The position numbers and the translations under genes were made by a program. A model generated the notes under the pieces. It was not told the DNA's origin, did no database searches, and saw only the letters and a program-made list of their open reading frames with translations. Positions 11,068 through 23,476 of a stretch of 64,000 nt of DNA are shown here, one piece after another (position 1 is the first letter of the stretch; each line of letters begins with the position of its first letter). Origin of the DNA: Amorphophallus konjac (lineage: Eukaryota > Streptophyta > Magnoliopsida > Alismatales > Araceae); assembly GCA_022559845.1 (NCBI GenBank), contig CM040126.1:119140886-119204885 (forward strand), written 5' to 3'.

Positions 11068-13439
11068 TGTGACGACCCAGAGTTCAGGATATCGATACAC
11101 CGATAACATCGGTATACCGACACCAAGAACTGGGGAGGCCACCCAAGAGGCTGATGAGGCCCCTGAAGGGTTAGTGGGGGGTTAGCTGAGGAATATGCAT
11201 AATTAATTGCGAATTGGGGCGCGCAATACAAATAAGTATTTAAGATTTAAACACAAGTGCGGAAGCAATTTAAAATAACCAGAGTGATATATATAACTAG
11301 TCCAGAGTCACAAACACTAGTCCACAGGGCACAACTACGCGGGGCATACCCCGGCAAAAGTACAACACAAGCCTCAAAAAGGCAGCTCGTGCACAGCTGG
11401 CAGCTAAGGAACGGTCCCGAAGCAGCACACTAAACTCCGGGAGATGTCGGGCGCGGCTCACCTGAAAGGAGAAGGGTGAGTCACAGCCAGACTCAGTAGG
11501 GGTCACGCGGATCCCTACCTCGCGCTAAACATGCGAACATGCATAATTAACAGCAATTAAAGCATGCATTTAAATAAATACACAGGCAATGGCATGAATA
11601 TCTAATCACAAGAAAGCTGTAAACTCTATCTAAGCAAGTATAACAGCTAACACATGCCGCTACTAATTAAATGCAAGCGATTAAAGCTAAAACTACCAAT
11701 TAGAATGAGCTGCAACTAGTCCAAGCAACAAGGAAGGACAACCACTGGAGCAGAAACCAGAAGCGTCCACTGACGGCTTACACTGCGTCTCAAGCACTCG
11801 CAGTCGACAAGCGACAAGCTAAGCGCGCAAACAGTACCAAACCAAGTGACCAGTCGGAGTGACACCCGTCGGCGTCAGTCCACAGTCTCCGACCACGTGT
11901 GCACACACTGACTCTAGCCTGAGCCAGGCCCTCTAACTAGTTTTCTCCCTTGGCAGGACGCTACCATTGGCTGGGAGCCCACGGAACTAGCTTACAAACC
12001 GTGAATGGGAAATATACCCCTCCGCCATCCTCAAGCGGGTCGGTACTCAACAGACCTTAGGGAAACAACAGTGGCTCCATTGCCTGGAAAGAAAAGCTAC
12101 TCTATTGGCACATAAAACACGCCACAATATAGTAAAACAATATAACTATGGCATGAATATAGAACGGAACGCATAAGCAATGGGCTGGGAATATATTACA
12201 GCCATCAGGGAAGTGGCGGTCAAGGACCCACGCGCCACATGCAAACGACGGTCGGGGGTCGGCGCGTTACTTCAAGAATGACGCTCCAGTCCCCATCCGT
12301 CACTCCCGTCAGGATTCCAGCTCAAGAGGCACCAAAGGCATGTAACGGTAGGGGTCCTGCGCGTTACTGCGAAGCGACGCGTGGGGTCACCGCCGTCACA
12401 TCCACCCGAGGCTCAAACCACCTATCAGCGTTCTAAATGGTAGCAGGCGAAGTAACGCCCCGGTCTAGGCGCGTCGGACCGAAACGACGGTCGGCCGACT
12501 GGCCGCCGGGCGCACCGCCTGACCAAAATCACGGAAAACAGTTGATGAGTAACGGATGGGAGCCCCACCGTTACTCTCCAAGTAACGCACCCCTATTGGG
12601 CCGCTATTTGGTAGTGACGCGTCCACCTTGGACCGTCGGGCAAGTGACGGTTCCTGGCAGGACCGTCACTGCACCTGGGTTACGGGCGGGTGCGGTTTGT
12701 AAACCGAAGCCCTCCCGGACGGCTGAAAACGCCGGGTATCGACGAAAAACCTGATAACCTGTCAAACCACGCATGCTGGACAACAATTTAACATCTAAAT
12801 CTAGCACATGCAAGGCCTAAAACGCATTAAACTCAAGATTTAGGCTAAAACCCCAAAAATGGAAATATGAACATCATGCATGCTACGGGGTGCTAATCAA
12901 CAAGCGAGCTAAAGGAAACGATCCTAGCAAGATCGAGGTTCCATCCCCCTACCTTTCGCAAGCCGAAACCGTCGAACGGGCCGCATGCAAGGAGGAATAG
13001 CCACGGAGCTTCCACGCTCCACCTCGCTCCCACGATCACCGATCCACGCCGAAGTGGACACCCACGCGCTCTACTCGACGCGAGGAATCCAACGGTGCCA
13101 ACCTCGTCTCAATCCGACGCCGTCTCGACCCCGATCCCTAAGAGAGGAGAGGAGATGACCGCACGGAGGAGAGAGAGAGAAAGAGAGAAATGAGAGATCG
13201 ACGGGGGAGAGAGAGTGAGGGTGAGAGATATAAAAAAAATAAAAATAAAATTAATATATATATAATATAATCATTATATATATAAAAATCTTATTAATAT
13301 TCATTAACCCTCAAACAGCTCCGAACAAATCCGGAAAAATGCCAGACAAATTCCTAAAAATCCAGGAAAATAGCCGGAATTTCCAGAACAATTAATAGAA
13401 CAAATACCACGAAGGATCCATTAAGGCACGGGCCTTACA
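11068..13439 (-). repeat. 3' LTR of intact chromovirus
   Basis: 2372 bp. On the - strand it begins TGTAAGGCCC at 13439 and ends GGGTCGTCACA at 11068. AT-rich promoter-like sequence lies at about 13230-13300 and a GA-rich tract at 13145-13225. A dense array of CGGTC...GACCG and GTAACGC...GCGTTAC dyads lies at 12235-12725 (for example GTGACGG at 12644-12650 pairing with CCGTCAC at 12663-12669). Short frames in it, duplicated in the other LTR, are not genes. Confidence 0.95.
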
Positions 13440-13477
13440 GTCCCTCCCTCCTTACAGAAATTTCGCCCTCGAAATTT
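13440..13477 (-). promoter_or_regulatory. PPT and adjoining hairpin
   Basis: On the - strand a purine run (aaggagggagggac) abuts the LTR. Just before it lies an 8-bp hairpin, AAATTTCG (13458-13465) against CGAAATTT (13470-13477), with a 4-base loop. The same device occurs in the three other chromoviral-type elements here. Confidence 0.8.
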
Positions 13478-13518
13478 ACAATAACCGAAAAGGAGGAAAC
13501 TGAGAAAGGACTTATACC

Positions 13519-16500
13519 TCACTGGAACAAGAAAGGAAAAAGCTGACGCATCTCATCTTCACGCTCCCAAGTAGACTCGTTACCAGAGTGACGCTGCCAA
13601 GCAACCCTTACCAGAGGAATAACCTTATTTCTCAACCGCTGCTCACGACGGTCTTCAATTCGGATAGGAAACTCTGGCGTGGACAAATCAGCAGTCACCT
13701 CGGGCCACACTGAATCATCGAGAACATGAGAAGCATCAGACACATATTTCCTCAACTGAGACACGTGGAACACATTATGAATAGCTTGCATGGCCGCCGG
13801 CAGTTGCAAACGATAAGCCACTGAACCAATAGCTTCAACAATCGGAAAAGGGCCAACATACCGCGGACTAAGCTTTCCACGCTTCCCAAACCTGGAAACA
13901 CCCTTCATTGGAGATATTTTAACAAACACCATATCTCCTGGCTCAAATTGTAGTGGACGTCTGCGCCGATCTGCATAACTTTTCTGTCGACTCTGAGCCG
14001 TCAACAATCTCTGTCTGATCAGACGAACCACATCAGAACACTGCTGTACCATGTCCGGTCCTGTCAACAGTCGGTCCCCAACATCAAACCAGTTCAGAGG
14101 AGTACGACAAGGACGACCATACAGCGCTTCATAAGGAGCCATGCCAATACTGGAGTGAAAACTATTATTATAAGCAAACTCAACAAGTGGCAAATGCTGA
14201 CCCCACGAACCTTGCCAATCAAGGCAACACGATCTCAGCATGTCTTCCAAAGTCTGAATAGTTCTCTCTGATTGTCCATCTGACTGTGGATGATACGCCG
14301 AACTGAAAGCTAACTCAGTGCCCAAAGCTTTCTGGAAACTACGCCAGAAGCCAGAGGTAAAACGCGGGTCACGATCTGACACAAGTGAAACAGGAATTCC
14401 ATGCAATGGCACGATCTTCTGCACATAGAGCTCGGCCAATCTCTGCACACTCCAAGTAACTTTAATTGGCAACAATCTGGCGGTTTTCGTCAATCTGTCG
14501 ACAAGCAGCCAGATTCCATCAAAACCTTGAGAAGTTCGAGGCAAACCCACCACAAAATCTGTAGTAACATGGTCCCATTTCCACATCGGAATTTCCAATG
14601 GCTGAAGCAGACCACCTGGCTTTTGATGTTCGGCTTTAACTAATTGACAAGTCAAGCACTTAGAAACAAAAATAGCCACGTCCTTCTTCATGCCGGGCCA
14701 CCAGAACTGCTTCTTCAAATTCTGATACATCTTGGTGACACCAGGGTGAATAACAAAACGGGAACCATGGGCTTCACTCAAAATCTCATTCCTCAAATCA
14801 TCATCAACAGGAATATACAATCTGCCCTGGAAACTGACGACCAGCTCGTCATCAAATTCCACATCATATCTTGATATAACACGGGCTAAATCAGAATCAG
14901 CTTGTTGGGCTTCTAGAATCTGCTGATACAAAGCTGAACCCAAAACCAAGCTAGCACAAACTGCCATCCTCGGATCGGCAGGAATCTCTACACACAATGC
15001 CTCGCTCGGAAGCTGTTCCCACAATTTCCATTCACGAAGCAACAAATGACTGACTTGTACTTTCCTGCTCAGAGCATCGGCCACAACATTCATTTTACCT
15101 GGCTGATAGGAGAGTGTAAAGTCATAATCTTTCATGTATTCCATCCATCGCCTCTGCCTGAGATTCAGATCTTTCTGGGAGAAAATATACTGTAAACTCT
15201 GATGATCAGTAAGAATCTGAAATTTCTCACCATACAGATAATGTCTCCAGATCTTCAAGGCAAAAATAACTGCAGCTAGCTCTAGATCATGAGTGGGATA
15301 ATTTCCTTCATGCTGTTTCAATTGCCGAGACGCATATGCGATAACTTTACCATGTTGCATCAGCACTGCACCCAAACCTACTCGAGACGCATCTGTACAA
15401 ACAAGAAAACCACCCGAGTCGGAAGGCAAAGTCAACACTGGAGAAGAAGTCAACAGCCTTTTCAATTCAACAAAGCTAGCCTCACACTGATCCGACCAGA
15501 CAAATGGCACACCCTTCCGTGTCAATTTAGTCATCGGTGCTGCAATCTTCGCAAAATCCTGAATGAATCTGCGGTAATATCCAGCCAATCCTAAAAAACT
15601 TCGTATCTCCGTGATGGTCCTCGGTCTCTGCCAACTCAAAACGGCATCAATCTTTGCTGGGTCTACTGCTACTCCATCACTAGAAATCACATGGCCAAGA
15701 AAATGAATCTCCCGAAGCCAGAATTCACATTTACTGAGCTTCGCATAAAGCTCGTGATCTCTTAGAGTCTGCAGAACGATCCTCAAATGCTGCACATGAT
15801 CATCAACAGAGGCAGAATATATCAAGATATCATCAACAAAGATCACCACAAAATGGTCCAGAAATGGACGAAAGATACGCTGCATTAGATCCATGAAGGC
15901 TGCTGGGGCATTAGTCAAACCAAACGGCATGACTAAAAATTCAAAGTGACCATATCGAGTACTGAAAGCAGTCTTCTCCACATCAGATTCCCGGATCCGT
16001 AACTGAAAATAGCCAGACCGGAGATCAATCCGTGAAAAGACAGCAGCAGACTGTAACTGGTCAAACAAATCATCAATCCTGGGGAGCGGATACTTATTCT
16101 TGATAGTCGCCTGATTCAGCTGCCTGTAATCAATACAAAGCCTCAGGTTTCCATCTTTCTTTTTCACAAACAGTACTGGGGCACTCCACGGAGAAAAACT
16201 GGGACGAATATAGCCCTTCACCAGTAACTCTAGTAGCTGTGCACGCAGTACTTTCAATTCAGCTGGAGCCATTCGGTACGGCGGCTTTGCTAAGGGGCCA
16301 GTACCTGGAATCAGTTCAATCACCATCTCAATCTCTCGCTCTGGGGGCAAGCCTGGCAACTCGTCAGGAAACACATCAGGGAACTCACAGACAACCGGAA
16401 TATCACAAACATCCCGTCGTGGTTTTTCAACAGCCACCACTGAAGCAAGGAATCCCTGACAACCTGCGCTAAGCAACCTATAGGCTCGAATAGCAGAAAT

Positions 16501-18171
16501 AATCATACGAGAAGAACGGGATCGAATACCTTGAAAATAAAAGGCTGATTTTCCCTGGGGCTGAAAATAGACTTTCTTCGATCTGCAGTCAACCACAGCT
16601 CCATAATGCTCCAACCAATCCATTCCCAGAATAACATCATAATCTGCCAGCTGCAACGCATACAATCTCGCCGGCAACTGGTGATCATCAATCATCACAG
16701 GAGACTCATCCAAACACAAGGGAGTAACCATGAAATCTCCAGAAGGCAATTCCACAAACAACTCACAAGACAGCTCAGAAGTGGGTTCCTCAATACAAGC
16801 CATAAAATCCTCAGAAATAAAAGAGTGAGAAGCACCAGAATCAAATAAGACATGAGCTGCATGACCATAAAGCATAATCGTACCTTCCACAAGATGGGAC
16901 GCAGCAGCATCAGCTCTTGTCAAATGAGAAACTTTACCTTTCTGCTTCTTAGAACCAACTGAAGATTGCTGAGAAGACGCCGACGCCTGAGAGAAAAATT
17001 GCTGTGGAGCTTGAGGTGCAGGAGGTCTAAACTGCGGCTGAGGTTGAGAAAACTGAGGAGCTTGCAATGGATTCGGCCTCAGCGGGCAATCTCGAACCAC
17101 ATGACCTGGCTGGTCACACCTAAAGCAAACAACAGGAAGAGAACACGGTTGGCCCTTATGATGACCACCGCATCTCCGACACGTCCACGGCTGACTAGCA
17201 GCTGAGCTCTGTCGAGTCTGAGAAGAAGGTGCTGTCGGCTGCTGAACAGAATCTGCACCGGACGGCTGCTGAACAAACTTCTTCTTCTTCTTGAACCTTT
17301 TGAACTTGGGCTTAGAAGGAGAGGAAGCACTGGAAACCTCTGACTGGACCGAAGGAACACTAGGCACGGGCTGTCGGTAAGCCTGCTGAACCTGAGCCAC
17401 CGGCTGCACTGACCCTGCCTGGGGATATCCACCCGGTCTCGCCATCTCCAGCTCTAAAGCTACAGCTGTCTGGCACGCAGTATCGAGATCCGCAACACGA
17501 CTCGCTATCAACGGCATCTTCAACTCTGGCCTCAACCCTCGCAAGAATTGCTGGGTCTTCAAAGCTTCACTGGCCAGCACATGGGGCGCATACTGACCTA
17601 ATTCCAAGAACTTATTCCTGTACTGAAGCACGGTCATACTGCCCTGGGTCAATTCCATAAACCGATACATCTTATCCATCTGCAAGCAGGCAGGAGTATA
17701 GGCACGCTCAAAAGCAGCAACGAACTCTGCCCAAGTGATTTGCCGAAGAGGTCTGGATCGAAAGGAAATCTGCCACTCGGCTTTCCACCACGCAATGGAC
17801 GTACCCTGGAGTTGAAAGGCAGCGAGCATGACTTTCTCATCTTCAGCACACTCCATCGAGACAAAAACACGCTCTATCGCATCCATCCATTGCCTCGCGA
17901 CTTCTGGATCAGCTTGGCCATCGAAAGCAGGCGGATTGAACATCAGAAATTCCTTCAAAGCCTTGCCTCGACTGCCAGGCACTTCAGCTTGAACGATCGG
18001 CACTGGAGGAGCAACTGGAACGACAGGAACAGCGGGAACTGCAGGAGGAGGTGCAGAACCGCTATCTTCCCTGGGCGCATCTCGAGGAACACGAGGAGCT
18101 CGAGGAGGTCTTCCTCGACGAGGCGGCATAATTATGCTGCCAGAAACACAATCAACAATGAAATCCATCAA
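13519..18171 (-). CDS. Chromoviral Gag-Pol polyprotein, intact
   Basis: 1550 codons in one frame. The likelier start is the ATG at 18129 (residue 15), which opens MPPRRGRPP as in related elements; the 14 residues before it look non-conserved. Domains in order: retrotransposon gag about 70-250; basic stretch 287-299; zinc knuckles 331-343 and 349-362; aspartic protease with D444-S-G; RT about 650-830 with F-V-D-D at 778-781; RNase H with D927, E964 and D989; integrase zinc site H1135, H1142, C1172, C1175; integrase core D1205, D1266, E1302 (35 residues between the last two); GPY/F-type module about 1430-1458; C-terminal chromodomain-like segment about 1500-1545. The protein makes particles, copies the RNA and integrates the cDNA; the chromodomain probably steers integration to marked chromatin. 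No stop or frameshift. Gag and pol are fused, so the stoichiometry must be set after translation or by another means not visible here. Confidence 0.96.
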   Translation of the reverse strand: MMDFIVDCVSGSIIMPPRRGRPPRAPRVPRDAPREDSGSAPPPAVPAVPVVPVAPPVPIVQAEVPGSRGKALKEFLMFNPPAFDGQADPEVARQWMDAIERVFVSMECAEDEKVMLAAFQLQGTSIAWWKAEWQISFRSRPLRQITWAEFVAAFERAYTPACLQMDKMYRFMELTQGSMTVLQYRNKFLELGQYAPHVLASEALKTQQFLRGLRPELKMPLIASRVADLDTACQTAVALELEMARPGGYPQAGSVQPVAQVQQAYRQPVPSVPSVQSEVSSASSPSKPKFKRFKKKKKFVQQPSGADSVQQPTAPSSQTRQSSAASQPWTCRRCGGHHKGQPCSLPVVCFRCDQPGHVVRDCPLRPNPLQAPQFSQPQPQFRPPAPQAPQQFFSQASASSQQSSVGSKKQKGKVSHLTRADAAASHLVEGTIMLYGHAAHVLFDSGASHSFISEDFMACIEEPTSELSCELFVELPSGDFMVTPLCLDESPVMIDDHQLPARLYALQLADYDVILGMDWLEHYGAVVDCRSKKVYFQPQGKSAFYFQGIRSRSSRMIISAIRAYRLLSAGCQGFLASVVAVEKPRRDVCDIPVVCEFPDVFPDELPGLPPEREIEMVIELIPGTGPLAKPPYRMAPAELKVLRAQLLELLVKGYIRPSFSPWSAPVLFVKKKDGNLRLCIDYRQLNQATIKNKYPLPRIDDLFDQLQSAAVFSRIDLRSGYFQLRIRESDVEKTAFSTRYGHFEFLVMPFGLTNAPAAFMDLMQRIFRPFLDHFVVIFVDDILIYSASVDDHVQHLRIVLQTLRDHELYAKLSKCEFWLREIHFLGHVISSDGVAVDPAKIDAVLSWQRPRTITEIRSFLGLAGYYRRFIQDFAKIAAPMTKLTRKGVPFVWSDQCEASFVELKRLLTSSPVLTLPSDSGGFLVCTDASRVGLGAVLMQHGKVIAYASRQLKQHEGNYPTHDLELAAVIFALKIWRHYLYGEKFQILTDHQSLQYIFSQKDLNLRQRRWMEYMKDYDFTLSYQPGKMNVVADALSRKVQVSHLLLREWKLWEQLPSEALCVEIPADPRMAVCASLVLGSALYQQILEAQQADSDLARVISRYDVEFDDELVVSFQGRLYIPVDDDLRNEILSEAHGSRFVIHPGVTKMYQNLKKQFWWPGMKKDVAIFVSKCLTCQLVKAEHQKPGGLLQPLEIPMWKWDHVTTDFVVGLPRTSQGFDGIWLLVDRLTKTARLLPIKVTWSVQRLAELYVQKIVPLHGIPVSLVSDRDPRFTSGFWRSFQKALGTELAFSSAYHPQSDGQSERTIQTLEDMLRSCCLDWQGSWGQHLPLVEFAYNNSFHSSIGMAPYEALYGRPCRTPLNWFDVGDRLLTGPDMVQQCSDVVRLIRQRLLTAQSRQKSYADRRRRPLQFEPGDMVFVKISPMKGVSRFGKRGKLSPRYVGPFPIVEAIGSVAYRLQLPAAMQAIHNVFHVSQLRKYVSDASHVLDDSVWPEVTADLSTPEFPIRIEDRREQRLRNKVIPLVRVAWQRHSGNESTWEREDEMRQLFPFLFQ

Positions 18172-18268
18172 TCATACGGGAAACATCCTATGCCAGCAAG
18201 AGACAACAACAGGACTAGCTCTGGACCAAGCGTCAATTCCAATTCTTTACGCAAATCCTCAACTTCAA

Positions 18269-18280
18269 GCTCTGATACCA
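18269..18280 (-). promoter_or_regulatory. PBS of intact chromovirus
   Basis: On the - strand tggtatcagagc, two bases after the 5' LTR end at 18283; initiator Met-tRNA primer site. Confidence 0.92.
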
Positions 18281-18282
18281 CC

Positions 18283-20654
18283 TGTGACGACCCAGAGTTC
18301 AGGATATCGATACACCGATAACATCGGTATACCGACACCAAGAACTGGGGAGGCCACCCAAGAGGCTGATGAGGCCCCTGAAGGGTTAGTGGGGGGTTAG
18401 CTGAGGAATATGCATAATTAATTGCGAATTGGGGCGCGCAATACAAATAAGTATTTAAGATTTAAACACAAGTGCGGAAGCAATTTAAAATAACCAGAGT
18501 GATATATATAACTAGTCCAGAGTCACAAACACTAGTCCACAGGGCACAACTACGCGGGGCATACCCCGGCAAAAGTACAACACAAGCCTCAAAAAGGCAG
18601 CTCGTGCACAGCTGGCAGCTAAGGAACGGTCCCGAAGCAGCACACTAAACTCCGGGAGATGTCGGGCGCGGCTCACCTGAAAGGAGAAGGGTGAGTCACA
18701 GCCAGACTCAGTAGGGGTCACGCGGATCCCTACCTCGCACTAAACAAGCGAACATGCATAATTAACAGCAATTAAAGCATGCATTTAAATAAATACACAG
18801 GCAATGGCATGAATATCTAATCACAAGAAAGCTGTAAACTCTATCTAAGCAAGTATAACAGCTAACACATGCCGCTACTAATTAAATGCAAGCGATTAAA
18901 GCTAAAACTACCAATTAGAATGAGCTGCAACTAGTCCAAGCAACAAGGAAGGACAACCACTGGAGCAGAAACCAGAAGCGTCCACTGACGGCTTACACTG
19001 CGTCTCAAGCACTCGCAGTCGACAAGCGACAAGCTAAGCGCGCAAACAGTACCAAACCAAGTGACCAGTCGGAGTGACACCCGTCGGCGTCAGTCCACAG
19101 TCTCCGACCACGTGTGCACACACTGACTCTAGCCTGAGCCAGGCCCTCTAACTAGTTTTCTCCCTTGGCAGGACGCTACCATTGGCTGGGAGCCCACGGA
19201 ACTAGCTTACAAACCGTGAATGGGAAATATACCCCTCCGCCATCCTCAAGCGGGTCGGTACTCAACAGACCTTAGGGAAACAACAGTGGCTCCATTGCCT
19301 GGAAAGAAAAGCTACTCTATTGGCACATAAAACACGCCACAATATAGTAAAACAATATAACTATGGCATGAATATAGAACGGAACGCATAAGCAATGGGC
19401 TGGGAATATATTACAGCCATCAGGGAAGTGGCGGTCAAGGACCCACGCGCCACATGCAAACGACGGTCGGGGGTCGGCGCGTTACTTCAAGAATGACGCT
19501 CCAGTCCCCATCCGTCACTCCCGTCAGGATTCCAGCTCAAGAGGCACCAAAGGCATGTAACGGTAGGGGTCCTGCGCGTTACTGCGAAGCGACGCGTGGG
19601 GTCACCGCCGTCACATCCACCCGAGGCTCAAACCACCTATCAGCGTTCTAAATGGTAGCAGGCGAAGTAACGCCCCGGTCTAGGCGCGTCGGACCGAAAC
19701 GACGGTCGGCCGACTGGCCGCCGGGCGCACCGCCTGACCAAAATCACGGAAAACAGTTGATGAGTAACGGATGGGAGCCCCACCGTTACTCTCCAAGTAA
19801 CGCACCCCTATTGGGCCGCTATTTGGTAGTGACGCGTCCACCTTGGACCGTCGGGCAAGTGACGGTTCCTGGCAGGACCGTCACTGCACCTGGGTTACGG
19901 GCGGGTGCGGTTTGTAAACCGAAGCCCTCCCGGACGGCTGAAAACGCCGGGTATCGACGAAAAACCTGATAACCTGTCAAACCACGCATGCTGGACAACA
20001 ATTTAACATCTAAATCTAGCACATGCAAGGCCTAAAACGCATTAAACTCAAGATTTAGGCTAAAACCCCAAAAATGGAAATATGAACATCATGCATGCTA
20101 CGGGGTGCTAATCAACAAGCGAGCTAAAGGAAACGATCCTAGCAAGATCGAGGTTCCATCCCCCTACCTTTCGCAAGCCGAAACCGTCGAACGGGCCGCA
20201 TGCAAGGAGGAATAGCCACGGAGCTTCCACGCTCCACCTCGCTCCCACGATCACCGATCCACGCCGAAGTGGACACCCACGCGCTCTACTCGACGCGAGG
20301 ATTCCAACGGTGCCAACCTCGTCTCAATCCGACGCCGTCTCGACCCCGATCCCTAAGAGAGGAGAGGAGATGACCGCACGGAGGAGAGAGAGAGAAAGAG
20401 AGAAATGAGAGATCGACGGGGGAGAGAGAGTGAGGGTGAGAGATATAAAAAAAATAAAAATAAAATTAATATATATATAATATAATCATTATATATATAA
20501 AAATCTTATTAATATTCATTAACCCTCAAACAGCTCCGAACAAATCCGGAAAAATGCCAGACAAATTCCTAAAAATCCAGGAAAATAGCCGGAATTTCCA
20601 GAACAATTAATAGAACAAATACCACGAAGGATCCATTAAGGCACGGGCCTTACA
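18283..20654 (-). repeat. 5' LTR of intact chromovirus
   Basis: 2372 bp, same length as the 3' LTR and nearly identical. It drives transcription of the gag-pol RNA leftwards. The dyad array lies at 19450-19940. Confidence 0.95.
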
Positions 20655-20935
20655 CAACCGGAGGGACACCCCAAGTGATTCCCAGCCACTTGGAAACCAG
20701 AGACGCAAGTCTCTCTTCCTCCAGACCAGGAGGGAACACCTAGTCTTGCAACCCACAAGACCAGAACCGGAGGACCAATCCTCCCTTCCTCCAAACCGGA
20801 GGGGAACCTAGAGACCTAAGTCTCTCTTCCTCTGAAACCCAGAGGGAAGCACATGTGACACCAAGTCACCTGCAAACTAGAGGTCTCGGACCTCTCTTCC
20901 TCCCAACCGGAGGGAACCCGACCTCATACAAGAGA
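20655..20935 (-). other. Leader hairpin cluster, right part
   Basis: At least seven hairpins with different stems: CCAAGTG/CACTTGG (20671-20693), AGAGAC/GTCTCT (20699-20714), GTCTTG/CAAGAC (20743-20761), GGAGGA/TCCTCC (20769-20784), AGAGAC/GTCTCT with another loop (20810-20825), GTGAC/GTCAC (20855-20869) and AGAGGT/ACCTCT (20879-20895). Between many of them recurs TTCCTCC...GGAGGGAA, itself self-complementary; in one unit it is TTCCTCT...AGAGGGAA, a paired change. It lies about 0.4-0.65 kb downstream of the TATA box of the - strand LTR, so it should be in the RNA leader. Confidence 0.65.
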
Positions 20936-21308
20936 ATCGGAAGAACAACTGGTGAATGGTTAAAAAAGAAAAACAAAAATGCAGCAACAAAAAGCTGAAA
21001 GAATAAAATGCTCAAAAGCTCTCGCAGGAGCTGGCTGGCCTGGATTTGATCCACGGTCCAGCAGGAACTGATTTTCAGTTGAGGCTTCCTTTGCTCTAGC
21101 TCTCTCTTCTTCTCACTCTTCTTTTTCTTCTCTTTCGCAGGCTCTCTCTCTGTCTCTTCTTTCTTCTTCCTTCTTCTTCTTTCTTCTTCTTCTGCTCACT
21201 GCCTTTCTGCAGCTCTATCTTCTATCTCGATCACACTCTTTCTCTTTCTTATCTGATCTCTTATCCTTCTTCCTTCTAATCTCGCTGCTCCAGATGGAGG
21301 CGGCTTTG

Positions 21309-21316
21309 TATTTATA
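21309..21316 (-). promoter_or_regulatory. TATA box of - strand SIRE-like LTR
   Basis: tatttata on the + strand reads tataaata on the - strand, in agctataaataca context. A CT-rich tract (21080-21300) lies downstream in the transcript. Confidence 0.65.
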
Positions 21317-21429
21317 GCTACAGCATTTAGGGCGTTATCCTCGGATCACATGCCAGGTGCCAACCTCGGATCACGTGCACTTCATAGTCTTTACGAATAG
21401 TACCTATCATACAGACATAAAAAGATATC

Positions 21430-23476
21430 AGTTGGATGTATATACTTGGTTCAGGCTGTTAACAAAGTGTGTACAGGCAAGATGCAGCTTGAGTGTATAG
21501 ACTTGAAGGTTAACTGAGTGTACAGACTTCGTGTGAAGGATAGAGTGTATAGGCTTGAACACTTAACAATCGAATGTATAGACTTGAGGTTAACAATCGA
21601 GTGAATAGGAGTGAAGGATAACTGAGTGTATACAGTCTTCACAGAAGGATGTTCAAACTTTAACTTCTGAAGAGTATATACTCTGCTGAAGAACGTTCAG
21701 TTGATGTACAACCCACAGGCTGTATAGACTTCATACAAGACACATGCTGTATAGACTTCGATGCAAAGGCTTAACAACGAGTGTGTAAACTTGAATGCTT
21801 GGAAGGATGTATACACTTCGTCTTTGAAGGGGATGCACATATGCTGAAGTGTGTACAGACTTGCTGATCAAAGGAATAGAATGTATAGACTTGGTTGAAG
21901 ACAATGCAATGTATGGACTTTTGATGAACATATGCATTGTATGGACTTAATGACCCAACCGATGTATAGACTTAGAAACAGCAATGAAGCAAGTGTGTAC
22001 AATTTGAGAGAGTGTATAGACTTAGCCAACTTGAGACACTGTACAGGCTATGATGCACAAGCAATGCATAGACTTCGTGATGCCAACAGACAATGACTGT
22101 GCAGACTTATTTTGAACAATGCACGGTGTATAGACTTGCAATGCAAAGGCTGATGTATAGACTTGGTAGTCTGGAGGGTCGACGCATCAAAGAAAGGGGT
22201 CGACCCATGATGCATGGATGTATGGACTTGAAGATTCGAAGCCCCATAATGTTTAGACTTTAAAATGTATACACCAAGGCTGTACATACTTGCAGAGACG
22301 ATGCACTGTAGACTGCCAGACTCTGTACAGACTTGCAGCTTGAGACGCTTACAGAGACGGACCACTATATAGACTTCAAGTCCAAGTGAGACAGTGGTTG
22401 TACAGACTTGGGAGGCTTGACACAGTGATGTACAGACATTGTGATGTATAGACTTTGGCAAGAGACTGGCTGTACAGACTTCAACACAGCTACGATGTAC
22501 AGGCTTTGACAAAGCAGCGTTGTACAGACTTGATGAAGCTTCAGATGAATGAATGTATAGACTTCCCAAACGAATGTACAGACTTCAGAAGATGAAGACT
22601 CTGTATAGACTTGAGTGCCTGAAACAGTGCTCTGTACAGACTCGCCACCGACCAATGTATAGACTTGAAGAAGCTGAGTGAACAACGTATAGACTTCATG
22701 TGGAAGCCCAATGTACAGACTTGAGCTATGCAAGCTACAGTGCCGATGTATAGACTTTGGCTAGACAATGCTACAAGGCTGATGTGTAGACTTTGTGAGT
22801 GTTCAGACTTAAGTGCTCGACCAGTGTACAGACTTGCCACCGACCAATGTATAGACTTGAAGAAGCTGAGTGAACAATGTATAGACTTTGAACTCTGTAC
22901 AGACTTGAAGACCCTAAGCCAATGTATAGACTTTGCCTTAAAAATGAATGTATAGACTTTGAAACAGAAGTCAGGCAAGCGATGTGTAGACTTGGCCAGA
23001 ACGTAGGGAAAGGTGCCAATGTGCAGACTTGATCATCCAGCAGTGTATAGACTTTGTTTCGAGCAACGTAGGTAAAAGAGACAATGTATAGACTTTGCAC
23101 AGGAGTGCCTGAAGCGATGTATAGACTTGGAGAATAGCTTGAGACACAAGGACGCTGCTCGCTGTACAGACTTGATCAAGGTAGCTGAACAATGTACACA
23201 CTTCCAATGTATAGACTTCTCATGAACAGTCCGATGAGCATACTTCCCTTCGATGCATCTACAGTGTAATGTATTGACTTTGAAGAATATGTACATGGCG
23301 CTGTACAGACTTTGAATGAAGAGCCCAATGTACAGACTTGGATGCCCAAAGGTAATGTATAGACTTGCAGAAATGAGAAGGCGATATACAGACTCTACCA
23401 ATGTGCAGACTTTACCTAAATGCAGTGTGTAGACATGGAGATATGATGCATGAACAAAATGGCGTTGTATATACTT
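21430..23476 (-). repeat. TGTAYAGACTT motif array in U3
   Basis: More than 60 copies of a 10-14 base motif, TGTATAGACTTG or TGTACAGACTTG with single-base variants, in about 2.05 kb, separated by unlike spacers of roughly 10-45 bases. A larger unit is duplicated (about 22600-22700 against 22820-22880, both with ccaccgaccaatgtatag). It lies wholly in U3, upstream of the TATA box at 21309-21316. On the - strand the motif (CAAGTCTATACA) translates to repeated S-I-H, S-L-Y-I or V-C-T-L in all frames, which explains the long apparent open frames. Confidence 0.9.

Larger units (their letters stand above)
11068..20654 (-). mobile_element. Intact autonomous chromovirus (Tekay/Del-like)
   Basis: A structurally complete Ty3/gypsy element of 9587 bp: 5-bp TSD, two 2372-bp LTRs, PBS, one uninterrupted gag-pol frame and PPT. 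By eye I found only three substitutions between the LTRs (near 11524, 11531 and 13087), so insertion was recent. It sits in the leader of a SIRE-like LTR. All catalytic motifs needed for transposition are present. It is related to, but clearly a different family from, the outer chromovirus and the right-hand one. Confidence 0.95.

Noticed and set aside
12437..12754. Open frames of about 60-105 codons in chromovirus and LARD LTRs
   Set aside because: They occur in U3 and coincide with dyad arrays; the duplicates at 19652-19969 and between the LARD LTRs reflect LTR identity, not conservation.
21430..23476. CRISPR-like array
   Set aside because: The repeat is only 10-14 bases, degenerate, with spacers of very uneven length, and lies in an LTR of a plant retroelement; no cas genes.
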